Shown here: positions 25,339 through 34,030 of the stretch, piece by piece
How the letters are laid out: each line of letters starts with the position of its first letter
Numbering within the stretch: position 1 is the first letter of the stretch
NCBI GenBank assembly: GCA_945873925.1
Contig: CAMCES010000003.1
Coordinates: 24,000 to 87,999, forward strand
Origin: Bordetella parapertussis
Lineage (GTDB): Bacteria > Pseudomonadota > Gammaproteobacteria > Burkholderiales > Burkholderiaceae_C
DNA length: 64,000 nucleotides
Reading direction: 5' to 3'
Notes under the pieces: model-generated
Databases searched by the model: none
Told to the model about the DNA's origin: nothing
Seen by the model: the letters and a program-made list of their open reading frames with translations, nothing else
Made by a program: the position numbers and the translations under genes

Positions 25339-25929
25339 ATGCAAATCACCGGACACATCACCGCTGAAAACCTCATGAGCTTGGAGGCTTACAGCAAATT
25401 CCGCAAGACCCACAAGGCCGAGGTGCTGGCGCACCGCAAAATGCGCTCGGTGCATTTGGGTGACCATATCACCTTGCAATTTGAAAGCGAAACCACGGTT
25501 CGCTATCAAATCCAAGAGATGCTGCGGATTGAAAAAATCTTTGAAGAAGAAGGCATTCAGCAAGAAATCGACGCCTATGCACCCTTGGTGCCCGAGGGCA
25601 GCAACTGGAAGGCCACCATGCTCATCGAATATCCCGATGTCAACGAGCGCAAGCGCGAATTGGCGCGGCTCATTGGCGTGGAAGACCGCATGTTCATTGA
25701 AGTCGAGGGCCATGCGCGGGTTTATGCGATTGCCGACGAAGACTTGGACCGTGAAAACGATGAAAAAACCTCAGCAGTGCACTTTGTGCGCTTTGAGTTT
25801 GGCCCCGCCGCCAAGGCTGCCATCAAGGCGGGGGCTGCTGTCAAATTGGGCTGTGACCACACCAACTATCCCGCCCATACACAGATCGCGGAAGACGCTT
25901 TGGCATCCTTGGCTGGGGATTTGAAATAA
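25339..25929 (+). CDS. DUF3501 family protein
   Basis: A 196-residue soluble protein of unknown function; DUF3501 proteins are encoded beside rubrerythrin and GlpC-like Fe-S genes, as here. It is acidic and helical in its first half (KMRSVHLGDHITLQFES, QEMLRIEKIFEEEGI), and carries a C-terminal segment GAAVKLGCDHTNYPAHTQI with one Cys and two His. No signal peptide or membrane helix. ATG at 25339, 27 bp after the Fe-S gene; yaaA starts 7 bp after its stop. The constant partnership suggests a subunit or assembly factor, but that is inferred. Confidence 0.85.
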   Translation: MQITGHITAENLMSLEAYSKFRKTHKAEVLAHRKMRSVHLGDHITLQFESETTVRYQIQEMLRIEKIFEEEGIQQEIDAYAPLVPEGSNWKATMLIEYPDVNERKRELARLIGVEDRMFIEVEGHARVYAIADEDLDRENDEKTSAVHFVRFEFGPAAKAAIKAGAAVKLGCDHTNYPAHTQIAEDALASLAGDLK

Positions 25930-25936
25930 TCGCAGG

Positions 25937-26713
25937 ATGCTGTTCCTGCTCTCCCCCGCCAAAACTCTGGACTACGAGTCTGCCTTGCCGCCCATCGCGG
26001 CGTCACAACCGCAGTTTCTGCCCCAGTCTGCTGCGCTGATTGCCACGCTGAAAAAAAAGACCCCCCAGCAAATCGCCGAGCTGATGGACTTGAGCGTTGC
26101 ACTGGCCAAGCTCAATGTCGACCGCTACCAAGCTTGGTCACCCGTGTTCACCCAAGCCAACGCCCGACCAGCGGTGCTGGCCTTCGATGGCGATGTTTAC
26201 GAAGGCTTGGACGCCAAGTCCTTGAAGCCCAAAGACTTGCAATGGGCGCAAGCGCATGTGGCGATCTTGAGTGGTTTGTACGGCGTGCTGCGACCGCTCG
26301 ACCTGATGCAACCGTATCGGCTGGAGATGGGCACGGCACTCAAACTCGGCAAGGCCAACAACCTGTATCAATTTTGGGGCGCACAAATTGCAGCGCACTT
26401 GAATGCGCACTTGGCAAACGAGAAAGACCCGCTGATCGTCAACCTGGCCTCGCAGGAATATTTCAAGGCGGTGGACCGCAAGGTCTTGCAAGCGCGGGTG
26501 ATTGAATGCGTGTTCCAAGACTATAAAAACGGCCAATACAAGATCATCAGCTTTTTTGCCAAACGCGCCAGAGGTTTGATGGCGCGGTATGCGGTCCAAA
26601 AACAAGCCAACACCCTTAAGGCCTTGCAAGGCTTCCATATGGAAGGCTATGCGTTCGAGCCCTCGGTGTCCAGCGACGATACTTTGGTCTTTCGCCGACA
26701 CACCAAGGACTGA
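25937..26713 (+). CDS. yaaA: Peroxide stress protein YaaA
   Basis: A 258-residue member of the UPF0246/YaaA family. It begins MLFLLSPAKTLDYES and has FDGDVYEGLDAKSL, LSGLYGVLRPLDLMQPYRLEMG and the C-terminal ISFFAKRARGLMARY block, all family hallmarks. In E. coli YaaA is induced by OxyR and keeps free iron low during peroxide stress; the fold binds DNA. Its start lies 7 bp after the DUF3501 stop, which ties the upstream rubrerythrin genes to peroxide or iron stress by context. Confidence 0.93.
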   Translation: MLFLLSPAKTLDYESALPPIAASQPQFLPQSAALIATLKKKTPQQIAELMDLSVALAKLNVDRYQAWSPVFTQANARPAVLAFDGDVYEGLDAKSLKPKDLQWAQAHVAILSGLYGVLRPLDLMQPYRLEMGTALKLGKANNLYQFWGAQIAAHLNAHLANEKDPLIVNLASQEYFKAVDRKVLQARVIECVFQDYKNGQYKIISFFAKRARGLMARYAVQKQANTLKALQGFHMEGYAFEPSVSSDDTLVFRRHTKD

Positions 26714-26718
26714 ACACC

Positions 26719-27606
26719 ATGCAAATTTTTGCCAACGGCTTGCGCCTTGAAGTCGAGGACACCGGTGAGCGTGACCGGTCTGCTGTGCTGTTGATCCCTG
26801 GCATGTCGATGCAATTGATCATCTGGCCTGATGAGATGGTGCAAGCCATTCACCAAGCCGGTTACCGCGTGATTCGCTTTGACAACCGCGACATGGGCTT
26901 GTCCCAGTCCATGGACAACTTGTCCTCGCCGCCGATCGCATGGTTCATGCTGCAACTCAAACTGGGGATCAAACCCAAAACGCCATACACAGTGCAAGAC
27001 ATGGCGCAAGACGCTCTGGCGGTGCTGGACCATTTGCAGATCAGGCAAGCCCATTTGGTGGGTGTCAGCATGGGCGGCATGATCGCCCAGCGGGTCTGCC
27101 TCAGCGCGCCCGAAAGGGTGCTGAGCATGACCAACATCATGAGCAGCAGCAGCGCCAAAGATTTGCCCGGTCCCACAGCCAGGATGCAGCGTATCTTATT
27201 CTCACCTCCCAAGCGAGGTGCCGCCGCCGCTCGGCAGCATGCCTTGCAATTTGTCCATGCCTTGGCAGGCCCGGGCTTTGAGCATCCAAAGGATTCGCAA
27301 GCGCAAATGGTGGACGACTCGATCAAGCGCAGCAGTCGGCCCATGGGTGCGTATCGCCAAATGCTGGCGGTGATGGCGGATCAGTCGCGCGCTGCCCTGC
27401 TGTCCAAGATCAACCAACCCACTCTGGTGATCCATGGCAAAGCCGATCCCTTGCTGCCATTTGCCTGTGGCGAAGACATTGCCAAGCGGATTGCCAATAC
27501 CCGGCTGTTTCCGATCGAAGGCTTGGGACACGATTTCCCACCTGCCGCTGTGACCCTGATGATCAACCGTTTGCTGCCCTTCCTCAACGCCCATTCACCC
27601 GCATGA
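26719..27606 (+). CDS. Alpha/beta hydrolase
   Basis: A 295-residue alpha/beta-fold hydrolase. The nucleophile elbow is GVSMGGM (catalytic Ser), the oxyanion region is LLIPGMSMQLIIWP, the acid is probably the Asp in HGKADPLLP, and the base His is in GLGHDFP. It resembles esterases and aclacinomycin methylesterase-like proteins. ATG at 26719 is 5 bp after yaaA; its stop overlaps the queF start (ATGA). Substrate unknown. Confidence 0.87.
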   Translation: MQIFANGLRLEVEDTGERDRSAVLLIPGMSMQLIIWPDEMVQAIHQAGYRVIRFDNRDMGLSQSMDNLSSPPIAWFMLQLKLGIKPKTPYTVQDMAQDALAVLDHLQIRQAHLVGVSMGGMIAQRVCLSAPERVLSMTNIMSSSSAKDLPGPTARMQRILFSPPKRGAAAARQHALQFVHALAGPGFEHPKDSQAQMVDDSIKRSSRPMGAYRQMLAVMADQSRAALLSKINQPTLVIHGKADPLLPFACGEDIAKRIANTRLFPIEGLGHDFPPAAVTLMINRLLPFLNAHSPA

Positions 27607-28448
27607 ACAAGCCAGAAGACTCACAGCTGGGCAAAGCCGCGAGTTACGCCGATCAATACACGCCCAGCTTGCTCTACCCCTTGCCACGCGCAGCGCAGCG
27701 CAGCCTGATTGGGGTGGGCGATCAACCTGTTTTTTTGGGTGCAGATTTGTGGACCGCCTATGAGTTGAGTTGGCTCAATTTGCGGGGAAAGCCCCAAGTG
27801 GCTATGGGTAGATTGGTGGTGCCTTGCGAATCGACCCATCTGGTCGAAAGCAAGTCTTTGAAGCTCTACCTCAACAGTTTCAACAACAGCCGTTTCGAGT
27901 CCTTGGCCCAAGTGCGCGATCTGATGCAACAGGATTTGAGTGCGGCGGTCTGGTCCGGTGGCACCGTGAATGCCGGCGTGGGCGTGCAACTCCTGGCACC
28001 AGCGCAGTTTGGTCTTGAAAAAATGCAAGAGCTCGAGGGTGTGGATATCGACCGTTTGGATTTGGACTGCACCGAATTCCTGCCTGCGCCCGATTTGCTC
28101 AGCGCAGCCCTGGATGAAAAGCCTGTGACCGAGACCTTGACCAGCCATTTGCTCAAAAGCAATTGCCTGGTCACCGGGCAGCCCGATTGGGGCAGTGTGG
28201 CCATCACTTACAGTGGACCGCAAATCGACCAGGCGGGTTTACTGCAATACATCGTGAGTTTTCGCAACCACAACGAATTCCATGAGCATTGCGTTGAGCG
28301 CATCTTCATGGACATTTGGACCCGCTGCCAGCCCAGCAAACTTTGCGTCTATGCACGCTACACCCGCCGCGGCGGTGTGGACATCAACCCGTGGCGCAGC
28401 AGCCACCCGCAGGCATTGCCTGCGCAGCAACGCAACGCTCGGCAATGA
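27603..28448 (+). CDS. queF: NADPH-dependent 7-cyano-7-deazaguanine reductase QueF (long form)
   Basis: A 281-residue enzyme that reduces preQ0 to preQ1 in queuosine tRNA modification. It is the bimodular (E. coli-type) form. The QueF motif E82-S-K-S-L-K87 lies in the N-terminal half, and the nucleophilic C188 with D195 lies in SNCLVTGQPDWGSV; FHEHCVERIF is the substrate-binding block. The start overlaps the hydrolase stop (ATGA), so it may be at the distal end of the same operon. Convergent with the crotonase gene. Confidence 0.95.
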   Translation: MNKPEDSQLGKAASYADQYTPSLLYPLPRAAQRSLIGVGDQPVFLGADLWTAYELSWLNLRGKPQVAMGRLVVPCESTHLVESKSLKLYLNSFNNSRFESLAQVRDLMQQDLSAAVWSGGTVNAGVGVQLLAPAQFGLEKMQELEGVDIDRLDLDCTEFLPAPDLLSAALDEKPVTETLTSHLLKSNCLVTGQPDWGSVAITYSGPQIDQAGLLQYIVSFRNHNEFHEHCVERIFMDIWTRCQPSKLCVYARYTRRGGVDINPWRSSHPQALPAQQRNARQ

Positions 28449-28451
28449 GCC

Positions 28452-29288
28452 TCAGTCTTTGAACGAGCTGAGTTCGGCCAGCGCAGGGTAGTTGCCAGTG
28501 CGCTTGGCTTGAAAAGATTCGATGGCTTCTTGCACATGGGCATTGCTCCAAATGCCGCTTTGCAACCAGCCCATTTGTTTCAAGGCATCTTCGGTGCTGT
28601 GGTCGCGCGCGTAGTGCAGCGCTTGTTTGGTGCCTGCTATCGCGACAGGCGGTTTGCCGGCGATCTCGGTTGCCGCTTGCATGGCAGCTGTCAAGGCGCT
28701 GGCCGCGTCTGGCAGGACCTCGTTGACCAAGCCGTGTTGCAGGGCTTGGTCTGCGTTCATGCGACGTCCGGTGTAGGCCAATTCTTTGGCCACGGTCATC
28801 GGAATGAGCTTGGGCAGGCGTTGCAAGGTGCCGACATCGGCCACCATGCCGATGTTGATTTCTTGGATGCAGAAAAACGCATCTGAGCTGGCATAGCGCA
28901 AACAGCATGCGGTCACCATGTCGACCGCGCCGCCGATGCAACCGCCTTGCAAAGCCACAATGACCGGTATGCGCAGGTTTTCCAGCCGGGTGAAGGTGGA
29001 CTGCAATTCCCACAGCAGGTCGGCAATGGCTGCGCGGCCTTCGGCACTTTCGTCATCCATGCTCACCGAGGCGCCAAACGCATCCAAGGACATGCCCGCA
29101 CTGAAATGCTTGCCCGTGCTGCTGATCACCAGCACGCGGGCTTCCTTGCTTTGGTGCAAGCGGTGCAACACGCCGTCGAGCTCGCGCCAAAAGGTCATGT
29201 GCATGGTGTTGAGTTCGGCTGGCCGGTTCAAGACCAGGTGGGCGATGTGTTTATCAATCGTCAGTTCAAAACAAGTCAGCTTGCGCAT
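28452..29288 (-). CDS. Crotonase family protein, dienoyl-CoA isomerase-like
   Basis: A 278-residue enoyl-CoA hydratase/isomerase family enzyme. The oxyanion-hole segments are FSAGMSLDAF and QGGCIGGAVDM. Acidic residues D123, E143 and D151 have the same spacing (20 and 8) as the three catalytic acids of rat delta-3,5-delta-2,4-dienoyl-CoA isomerase, and the block EINIGMVADVGTLQRLPKLI closely follows that enzyme. This would let cells degrade fatty acids with odd-position double bonds. ATG at 29288 is preferred; an in-frame ATG at 29318 also exists. Either start lies inside the dinB 3' end, so coupling with dinB is likely. Confidence 0.85.
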   Translation of the reverse strand: MRKLTCFELTIDKHIAHLVLNRPAELNTMHMTFWRELDGVLHRLHQSKEARVLVISSTGKHFSAGMSLDAFGASVSMDDESAEGRAAIADLLWELQSTFTRLENLRIPVIVALQGGCIGGAVDMVTACCLRYASSDAFFCIQEINIGMVADVGTLQRLPKLIPMTVAKELAYTGRRMNADQALQHGLVNEVLPDAASALTAAMQAATEIAGKPPVAIAGTKQALHYARDHSTEDALKQMGWLQSGIWSNAHVQEAIESFQAKRTGNYPALAELSSFKD

Positions 29289-30552
29289 GGCGACATTCTT
29301 TCTGTGGGTTGGGTTCATGGGCGCTCAAGGCAAAGGATAAAGCCTTGACAGGGTCCAGCGTCTCGGGCGCGCCAGCCTTGACCAAGGCGCCGACACGGAC
29401 CCCCAGCAGGCGCAAACGCCGGCACATGTCGACGCGTTTCAAACACTGGCCAGCGACTTGCCGGATTTCTGCTGCGCTGGCGGTGTAATGGTCCAAGGTG
29501 TGGTCGCGGGTCACGCTTTTGAAGTTGTCAAACCGCAGTTTGATGCCAATCGATTTGCCGACATAGCCTTTGCGTGCCAAATCAGCCGCCACTTGCTGGC
29601 ACAGGCGGGTGAAGATCTCTCCCAGCGCAACGCGGTCATGCACCACGTGCAGGTCTTTCTCAAAGGTGGTTTCTCGGCTCATGGACACCGGTTCGCTGTC
29701 TGTCAACACAGGGCGTGCGTCCAGACCATGCGCGGCTTCGTGCAGCCAAGCGCCATAGGATTTGCCAAACTGTTGTAACAGCCAGTCGCGCTCTCTCAAA
29801 GCCAGGTCGCCGATGGTGAAGATGCCCTGGGCTTGCAGCTTCTCATCGGCTTTGGGGCCAACACCATTGATCTTGCGGCAGGCCAGCGGCCAAATTTTGG
29901 TGGACAGATCTTCCGCGTGGAGGATGGAGATGCCATTGGGTTTGTTGAATTCGCTGGCCATTTTGGCCAACAGCTTGTTGGGAGCCACGCCGATCGAACA
30001 GGTCAAGCCAGTGGCGTCGCTGATGGCTTTTTGCATCAAACGCGCCAATACCCGTCCGCCTTCGCGTTGCCCGCCTGGCACATGGGTGAAGTCGATGTAA
30101 ATCTCATCCACCCCACGGTCTTCCACCACCGGCGCGATGTCGCGCACAATGGCTTTGAAGGTACGGGAGTAATGGCGGTATTGCTCAAAATCCACAGGCA
30201 GCAAGATCGCATCCGGACACAGCTTGGCGGCTTTCATCACCCCCATGGCCGAGCCCACACCAAAGGCGCGGGCTGCATAGGTGGCGGTGGTGATCACGCC
30301 GCGGCCGGTGTAGCTGTTCAAGCGTGGAAACACCTCCAGCGGTATGTCGGCCAAATCAGCCGTTGTCCATTGGCGTTCGGGTTGCAGGATCCGCATCCGA
30401 TCCAACAGCGCATCGGCCGGGCGGCGACCACCACCGATCACCACCGGCAAGCCCTTGAGTTGGGGATAGCGCAGCAACTCGACAGAGGCGTAAAAAGCAT
30501 CCATGTCGAGGTGTGCAATGCGCCTGGGATGCGCTGGTATTTCGGTGCTCAC
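29266..30552 (-). CDS. dinB: DNA polymerase IV
   Basis: A 428-residue Y-family translesion polymerase. The palm motifs are LDMDAFYASVE (metal-binding D16/D18 region) and GVDEIYIDFT, where the DE pair is kept although the common S-x-DE Ser is Val-Asp. The family block RGVITTATYAARAFGVGSAMG follows an insert of about 30 residues that is common in Burkholderiales. HhH motifs and the little finger domain follow. The start is GTG at 30552. Overlaps the crotonase gene by 23 bp. Confidence 0.93.
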   Translation of the reverse strand: MSTEIPAHPRRIAHLDMDAFYASVELLRYPQLKGLPVVIGGGRRPADALLDRMRILQPERQWTTADLADIPLEVFPRLNSYTGRGVITTATYAARAFGVGSAMGVMKAAKLCPDAILLPVDFEQYRHYSRTFKAIVRDIAPVVEDRGVDEIYIDFTHVPGGQREGGRVLARLMQKAISDATGLTCSIGVAPNKLLAKMASEFNKPNGISILHAEDLSTKIWPLACRKINGVGPKADEKLQAQGIFTIGDLALRERDWLLQQFGKSYGAWLHEAAHGLDARPVLTDSEPVSMSRETTFEKDLHVVHDRVALGEIFTRLCQQVAADLARKGYVGKSIGIKLRFDNFKSVTRDHTLDHYTASAAEIRQVAGQCLKRVDMCRRLRLLGVRVGALVKAGAPETLDPVKALSFALSAHEPNPQKECRHAQADLF

Positions 30553-30634
30553 GGCAAAAGCATTGATCAGCGCCGGGCCTTAGGTAGCGGAACGGGGGGC
30601 TTCTGGCTCAGTCCAGTTCAAGCAAAACCCAGCA

Positions 30635-32785
30635 TCAGCCCTTGAAGCTGTAACCATGGTGTCGCAGCGGCAGGGAGCGCACCCGTTCTCCGGTGGCCTT
30701 GAACAAGGCGTTCATGGCCGCGGGTATCACGCCACCGATCGGTGGTTCGCCCACGCCGCCCCAAAAATCTCCGGTGGGCACCAAGACGCTGATGATCTCG
30801 GGCGCATGGCCAATGCGGGCCAGCGGGTAGTCTGCAAAATTGCTTTGCACAACCGCGCCTTTGTCGATCGTGATGTCCTCGAACATCAGGGCGGACAAGC
30901 CCCAGATCACGCCACCTTCAATTTGCGCCTTGACCGCATCCGGATGCACCACATGGCCACTGTCAATCGCGACGGCGACCCGGTGCACCTGAATCTCTTT
31001 GCCCTTGACCGACAACTCCACGGCGGCAGCTGTGAAGCTGCCATAGGAATCAACCACCGCAATCCCCCGGTGCACACCTTTGGCAGCCGGTTGCTCCCAG
31101 CCGATGGCTTTGGCGGCAGCGTCAAGCACCGCCAGGTCTTTTCTGCCTTGGAGGAAAGGGCGGCGAAACGCATACGTGTCTTGGCCAGCAGCATGGGCCA
31201 ACTCGTCAATGAAACATTCCCGGTACAAAGGGTTGTTGGTGTGCGCCACCGCACGCCAAAAACCAGGGGGCACATGGAACTGGTTGAGCATGTACTCGTT
31301 GGTGAAGTTGGGCACGGCATAGGGGTTGTCGCGAAACACACGGGTGTTGATCGGGTCAATGCCGTCTTTGATCATTGCCGGCAGCACAGTGATGGCAATC
31401 GATTGGTCTGCTTGCCGAACTTCCCAAGCTGTCCAATGCCCCTCTTTGGTCAGGGCGCCGCGCAATTTCACCAAAGAAACAGGCCGGTATCGGCCTTGGC
31501 GCATGTCCTCCTCGCGTGACCACATCAGCTTGATGGGGGTGCCGGGCATGGCCATGGCAATTTTCACCGCTTGCACCGTGTAGTCTTGATGAATCACACG
31601 TCGGCCAAAAGCACCGCCTGCATGCATTTTGTGAATCTGAATCTTGCCCACGGCCAGCCCTGAGGCCTTGGCTGCGGCATTGATCGAAGCTTCGCCGTTT
31701 TGTGTGCCCACCCAAACCTCGAGTTGGTCGGGCTTGTAAAGGGCGGTGGCGTTTTGGGGTTCCATGGTGGCATGGTTGACATACCCGGTGAAATACTCGG
31801 CCTCAATCACTTGGTCGGCATTGGCGAATGCCTTGGCCGTGTCACCGTCCTTGCGTGCGATCGGCGCGCTCGCTGCAGTCAGGTCTTGTTTCAACTTGCG
31901 CATGATGCTGTCACTGGTGACGGCGCCATTGGCGCCATTGTCCCAAGTCACTTTCACAGCTTGCACAGCTTTGTGCGCTTGCCACCAGTTGCCCGCGATC
32001 ACCGCCACCCATTCGTCACTGGTGACGATTTTGCGCACACCAGGCATGTTGCGGGCTTGGCTGTCATCCACGCTTTTGAGCTTGCCACCAAACACCGGGC
32101 ACTGGTGAATGGCGGCATGCAGCATGCCGGGCAATTGGATGTCCACCGCATACAACTGGGAGCCATCGACTTTGGCAGGCAGGTCCAAGCGGGGTGGCGA
32201 GGTGCCAATCAAGGTCCAGTCTTTCGGGTCTTTGAGCTTGACCTGGGTGGGAACCGGCAAGCTGCTGGCCAAACCTGCTAATTCGCCATAGCGGGCGCGC
32301 AGACCTGAAGGGTGGGTGACGACACTGTTGGTGGCTTGGCACTGCTCAGCAGGTAACTTCCACTGCTGGGCTGCCGCAGCGATCAGCATGGTCCGGGCTG
32401 CCGCACCGGCTTGGCGCAGGTACTCCTGTGAGTCGCGAATGCCGCGACTGCCTCCCGTGGTCATGTCTTTCCATATTTTGTCGCGCCGCATGTGTTCGTT
32501 GACATTGGCGTATTCAGTCCGAACCTTGGACCAGTCGCATTGCAACTCCTCGGCAACCAACATGGCCAAACCGGTCATCGAGCCTTGACCCAATTCGGTG
32601 CGTGCCATCCGAATGATCACGCTGTCATCGGCTTGAATCACCACCCAATGCGTGATCTCATTGACAGCGCTGCTGCTGGCCGCTGACGCCGAGGGTGCTT
32701 GAAAACCCAAGACCAAGGCGCCGGAGAGGGCCGAGGCTTGTTGCAGAAATTGGCGGCGGTCTGGCCTGTGAAACGGATCAGTCAT
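30635..32785 (-). CDS. Tat-exported xanthine-dehydrogenase-family molybdopterin subunit (IorB-like)
   Basis: A 716-residue large subunit of a molybdenum hydroxylase. A twin-arginine signal is present (DRRQFLQQASALSGALVLGF, residues 9-28), so it acts in the periplasm. Molybdopterin-cytosine-dinucleotide domains include MARTELGQGSMTGLAM, TTGGSRGIRDS, HKMHAGGAFGRR and the C-terminal GGVGEPPIGG with the catalytic Glu. This layout fits isoquinoline 1-oxidoreductase beta or aldehyde dehydrogenase large subunits. A small [2Fe-2S] subunit gene is normally next to it, yet none is found on either side. ATG at 32785 fits the signal peptide. Confidence 0.87.
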   Translation of the reverse strand: MTDPFHRPDRRQFLQQASALSGALVLGFQAPSASAASSSAVNEITHWVVIQADDSVIIRMARTELGQGSMTGLAMLVAEELQCDWSKVRTEYANVNEHMRRDKIWKDMTTGGSRGIRDSQEYLRQAGAAARTMLIAAAAQQWKLPAEQCQATNSVVTHPSGLRARYGELAGLASSLPVPTQVKLKDPKDWTLIGTSPPRLDLPAKVDGSQLYAVDIQLPGMLHAAIHQCPVFGGKLKSVDDSQARNMPGVRKIVTSDEWVAVIAGNWWQAHKAVQAVKVTWDNGANGAVTSDSIMRKLKQDLTAASAPIARKDGDTAKAFANADQVIEAEYFTGYVNHATMEPQNATALYKPDQLEVWVGTQNGEASINAAAKASGLAVGKIQIHKMHAGGAFGRRVIHQDYTVQAVKIAMAMPGTPIKLMWSREEDMRQGRYRPVSLVKLRGALTKEGHWTAWEVRQADQSIAITVLPAMIKDGIDPINTRVFRDNPYAVPNFTNEYMLNQFHVPPGFWRAVAHTNNPLYRECFIDELAHAAGQDTYAFRRPFLQGRKDLAVLDAAAKAIGWEQPAAKGVHRGIAVVDSYGSFTAAAVELSVKGKEIQVHRVAVAIDSGHVVHPDAVKAQIEGGVIWGLSALMFEDITIDKGAVVQSNFADYPLARIGHAPEIISVLVPTGDFWGGVGEPPIGGVIPAAMNALFKATGERVRSLPLRHHGYSFKG

Positions 32786-32836
32786 GCGAGGCTCCATGGA
32801 AAGCATTGAGGGACATTCGAAACCGACCCTGGCGGG

Positions 32837-33988
32837 TCAACTGGGAAAAGAACCGGGTAACAAAATACCTTTGCCAACCGTGTTGATGTCAGTGTGGCCG
32901 CAAAACGCCATGCTGAGCTCCAACTCGCGATGAATGAGTTGCAAGGCTTTGCTGACCCCTTGTTCACCCATGGCACCCAAGCCGTAAAGCATAGCTCGCC
33001 CAATGTAAGTCCCTTGGGCACCCAGGGCTTTGGCTTTGAGCACGTCTTGTCCGCTGCGGATGCCGCCGTCCATGTGCACTTCGATCTGGCTGCCCACCGC
33101 ATCCGCGATGCGTGGCAGGGCGTTGATGCTGGACTCGGCGCCATCCAACTGGCGGCCACCGTGGTTGGAGACGATCAAGGCGTCGGCGCCACTGCGCACC
33201 GCCAACTGCGCGTCTTCCACATCTTGTATGCCTTTCAAAATCAGCTTGCCGCCCCAGCGTTTTTTCACCCATTCCACGTCTTCCCAGCTGAGGGTTGGAT
33301 CGAATTGGTTGGCGGTCCATTCGCCCAAGGAACTCATGTCGTTGACGCCTTGCACATGGCCGACGATGTTGCCAAAGCCTCGGCGAGGGGTACCGAGCAT
33401 GCCCAAACACCAGCGGGGCTTGGTCAGCAGGTTGAGGAGGTTGGCCAGGGTGGGTTTGGGCGGCGCAGACAGGCCGTTTTTCAGGTCTTTGTGGCGTTGC
33501 CCGAGGATTTGTAAGTCCAGCGTGAGCACCAGCGCACCACAGTTGGCAGCCTTGGCCCGGTCGATCAAGCGTTCAATGAAATCGCGGTCGCGCATCACAT
33601 ACAGCTGAAACCAAAAGCCTTCGCCCACCTGTTTGGCGATGTCTTCGATCGAGCAAATGCTCATGGTCGAGAGTGTGAACGGGATGCCGAATTTTTTGGC
33701 GGCACGCGCGGCCAGGATTTCACCGTCGGCATGCTGCATGCCGGTCATGCCCGTGGGCGCAATCGCCACAGGCATGGCGAGCTTTTGGCCGATCATGGTG
33801 GTGGTGGTGTCACGTTTTTCCATGTTGACTGCGACCCGCTGACGGAACTTGATCTTTTGAAAGTCGTCTTCGTTGGCTCGGTAAGTGCTCTCGGTCCAAC
33901 TGCCTGAATCCGCGTAGTCGTAAAACATGCGGGGCACGCGTTTCTCGGCCAACACCCGCAAATCTTCAATGGTTGTGATCACTGACAT
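32837..33988 (-). CDS. lldD: FMN-dependent L-lactate dehydrogenase / alpha-hydroxy-acid oxidase family
   Basis: A 383-residue TIM-barrel FMN enzyme that oxidises L-lactate or a related 2-hydroxy acid and feeds electrons to the respiratory chain. Family blocks are FYDYADSGSWTESTYRAN, PVAIAPTGMTGMQHADGE, and LIVSNHGGRQLDGAESS with the catalytic His; VHMDGGIRSGQDVLKAKALGA binds FMN phosphate. A good ribosome binding site (GGAGAG) precedes the ATG at 33988. Lactate specificity is likely but glycolate or mandelate cannot be excluded. Confidence 0.85.
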   Translation of the reverse strand: MSVITTIEDLRVLAEKRVPRMFYDYADSGSWTESTYRANEDDFQKIKFRQRVAVNMEKRDTTTTMIGQKLAMPVAIAPTGMTGMQHADGEILAARAAKKFGIPFTLSTMSICSIEDIAKQVGEGFWFQLYVMRDRDFIERLIDRAKAANCGALVLTLDLQILGQRHKDLKNGLSAPPKPTLANLLNLLTKPRWCLGMLGTPRRGFGNIVGHVQGVNDMSSLGEWTANQFDPTLSWEDVEWVKKRWGGKLILKGIQDVEDAQLAVRSGADALIVSNHGGRQLDGAESSINALPRIADAVGSQIEVHMDGGIRSGQDVLKAKALGAQGTYIGRAMLYGLGAMGEQGVSKALQLIHRELELSMAFCGHTDINTVGKGILLPGSFPS

Positions 33989-34030
33989 CCAATCTCTCCT
34001 TTACAAGGTCAACATGTTAGCCTCTGCGCC

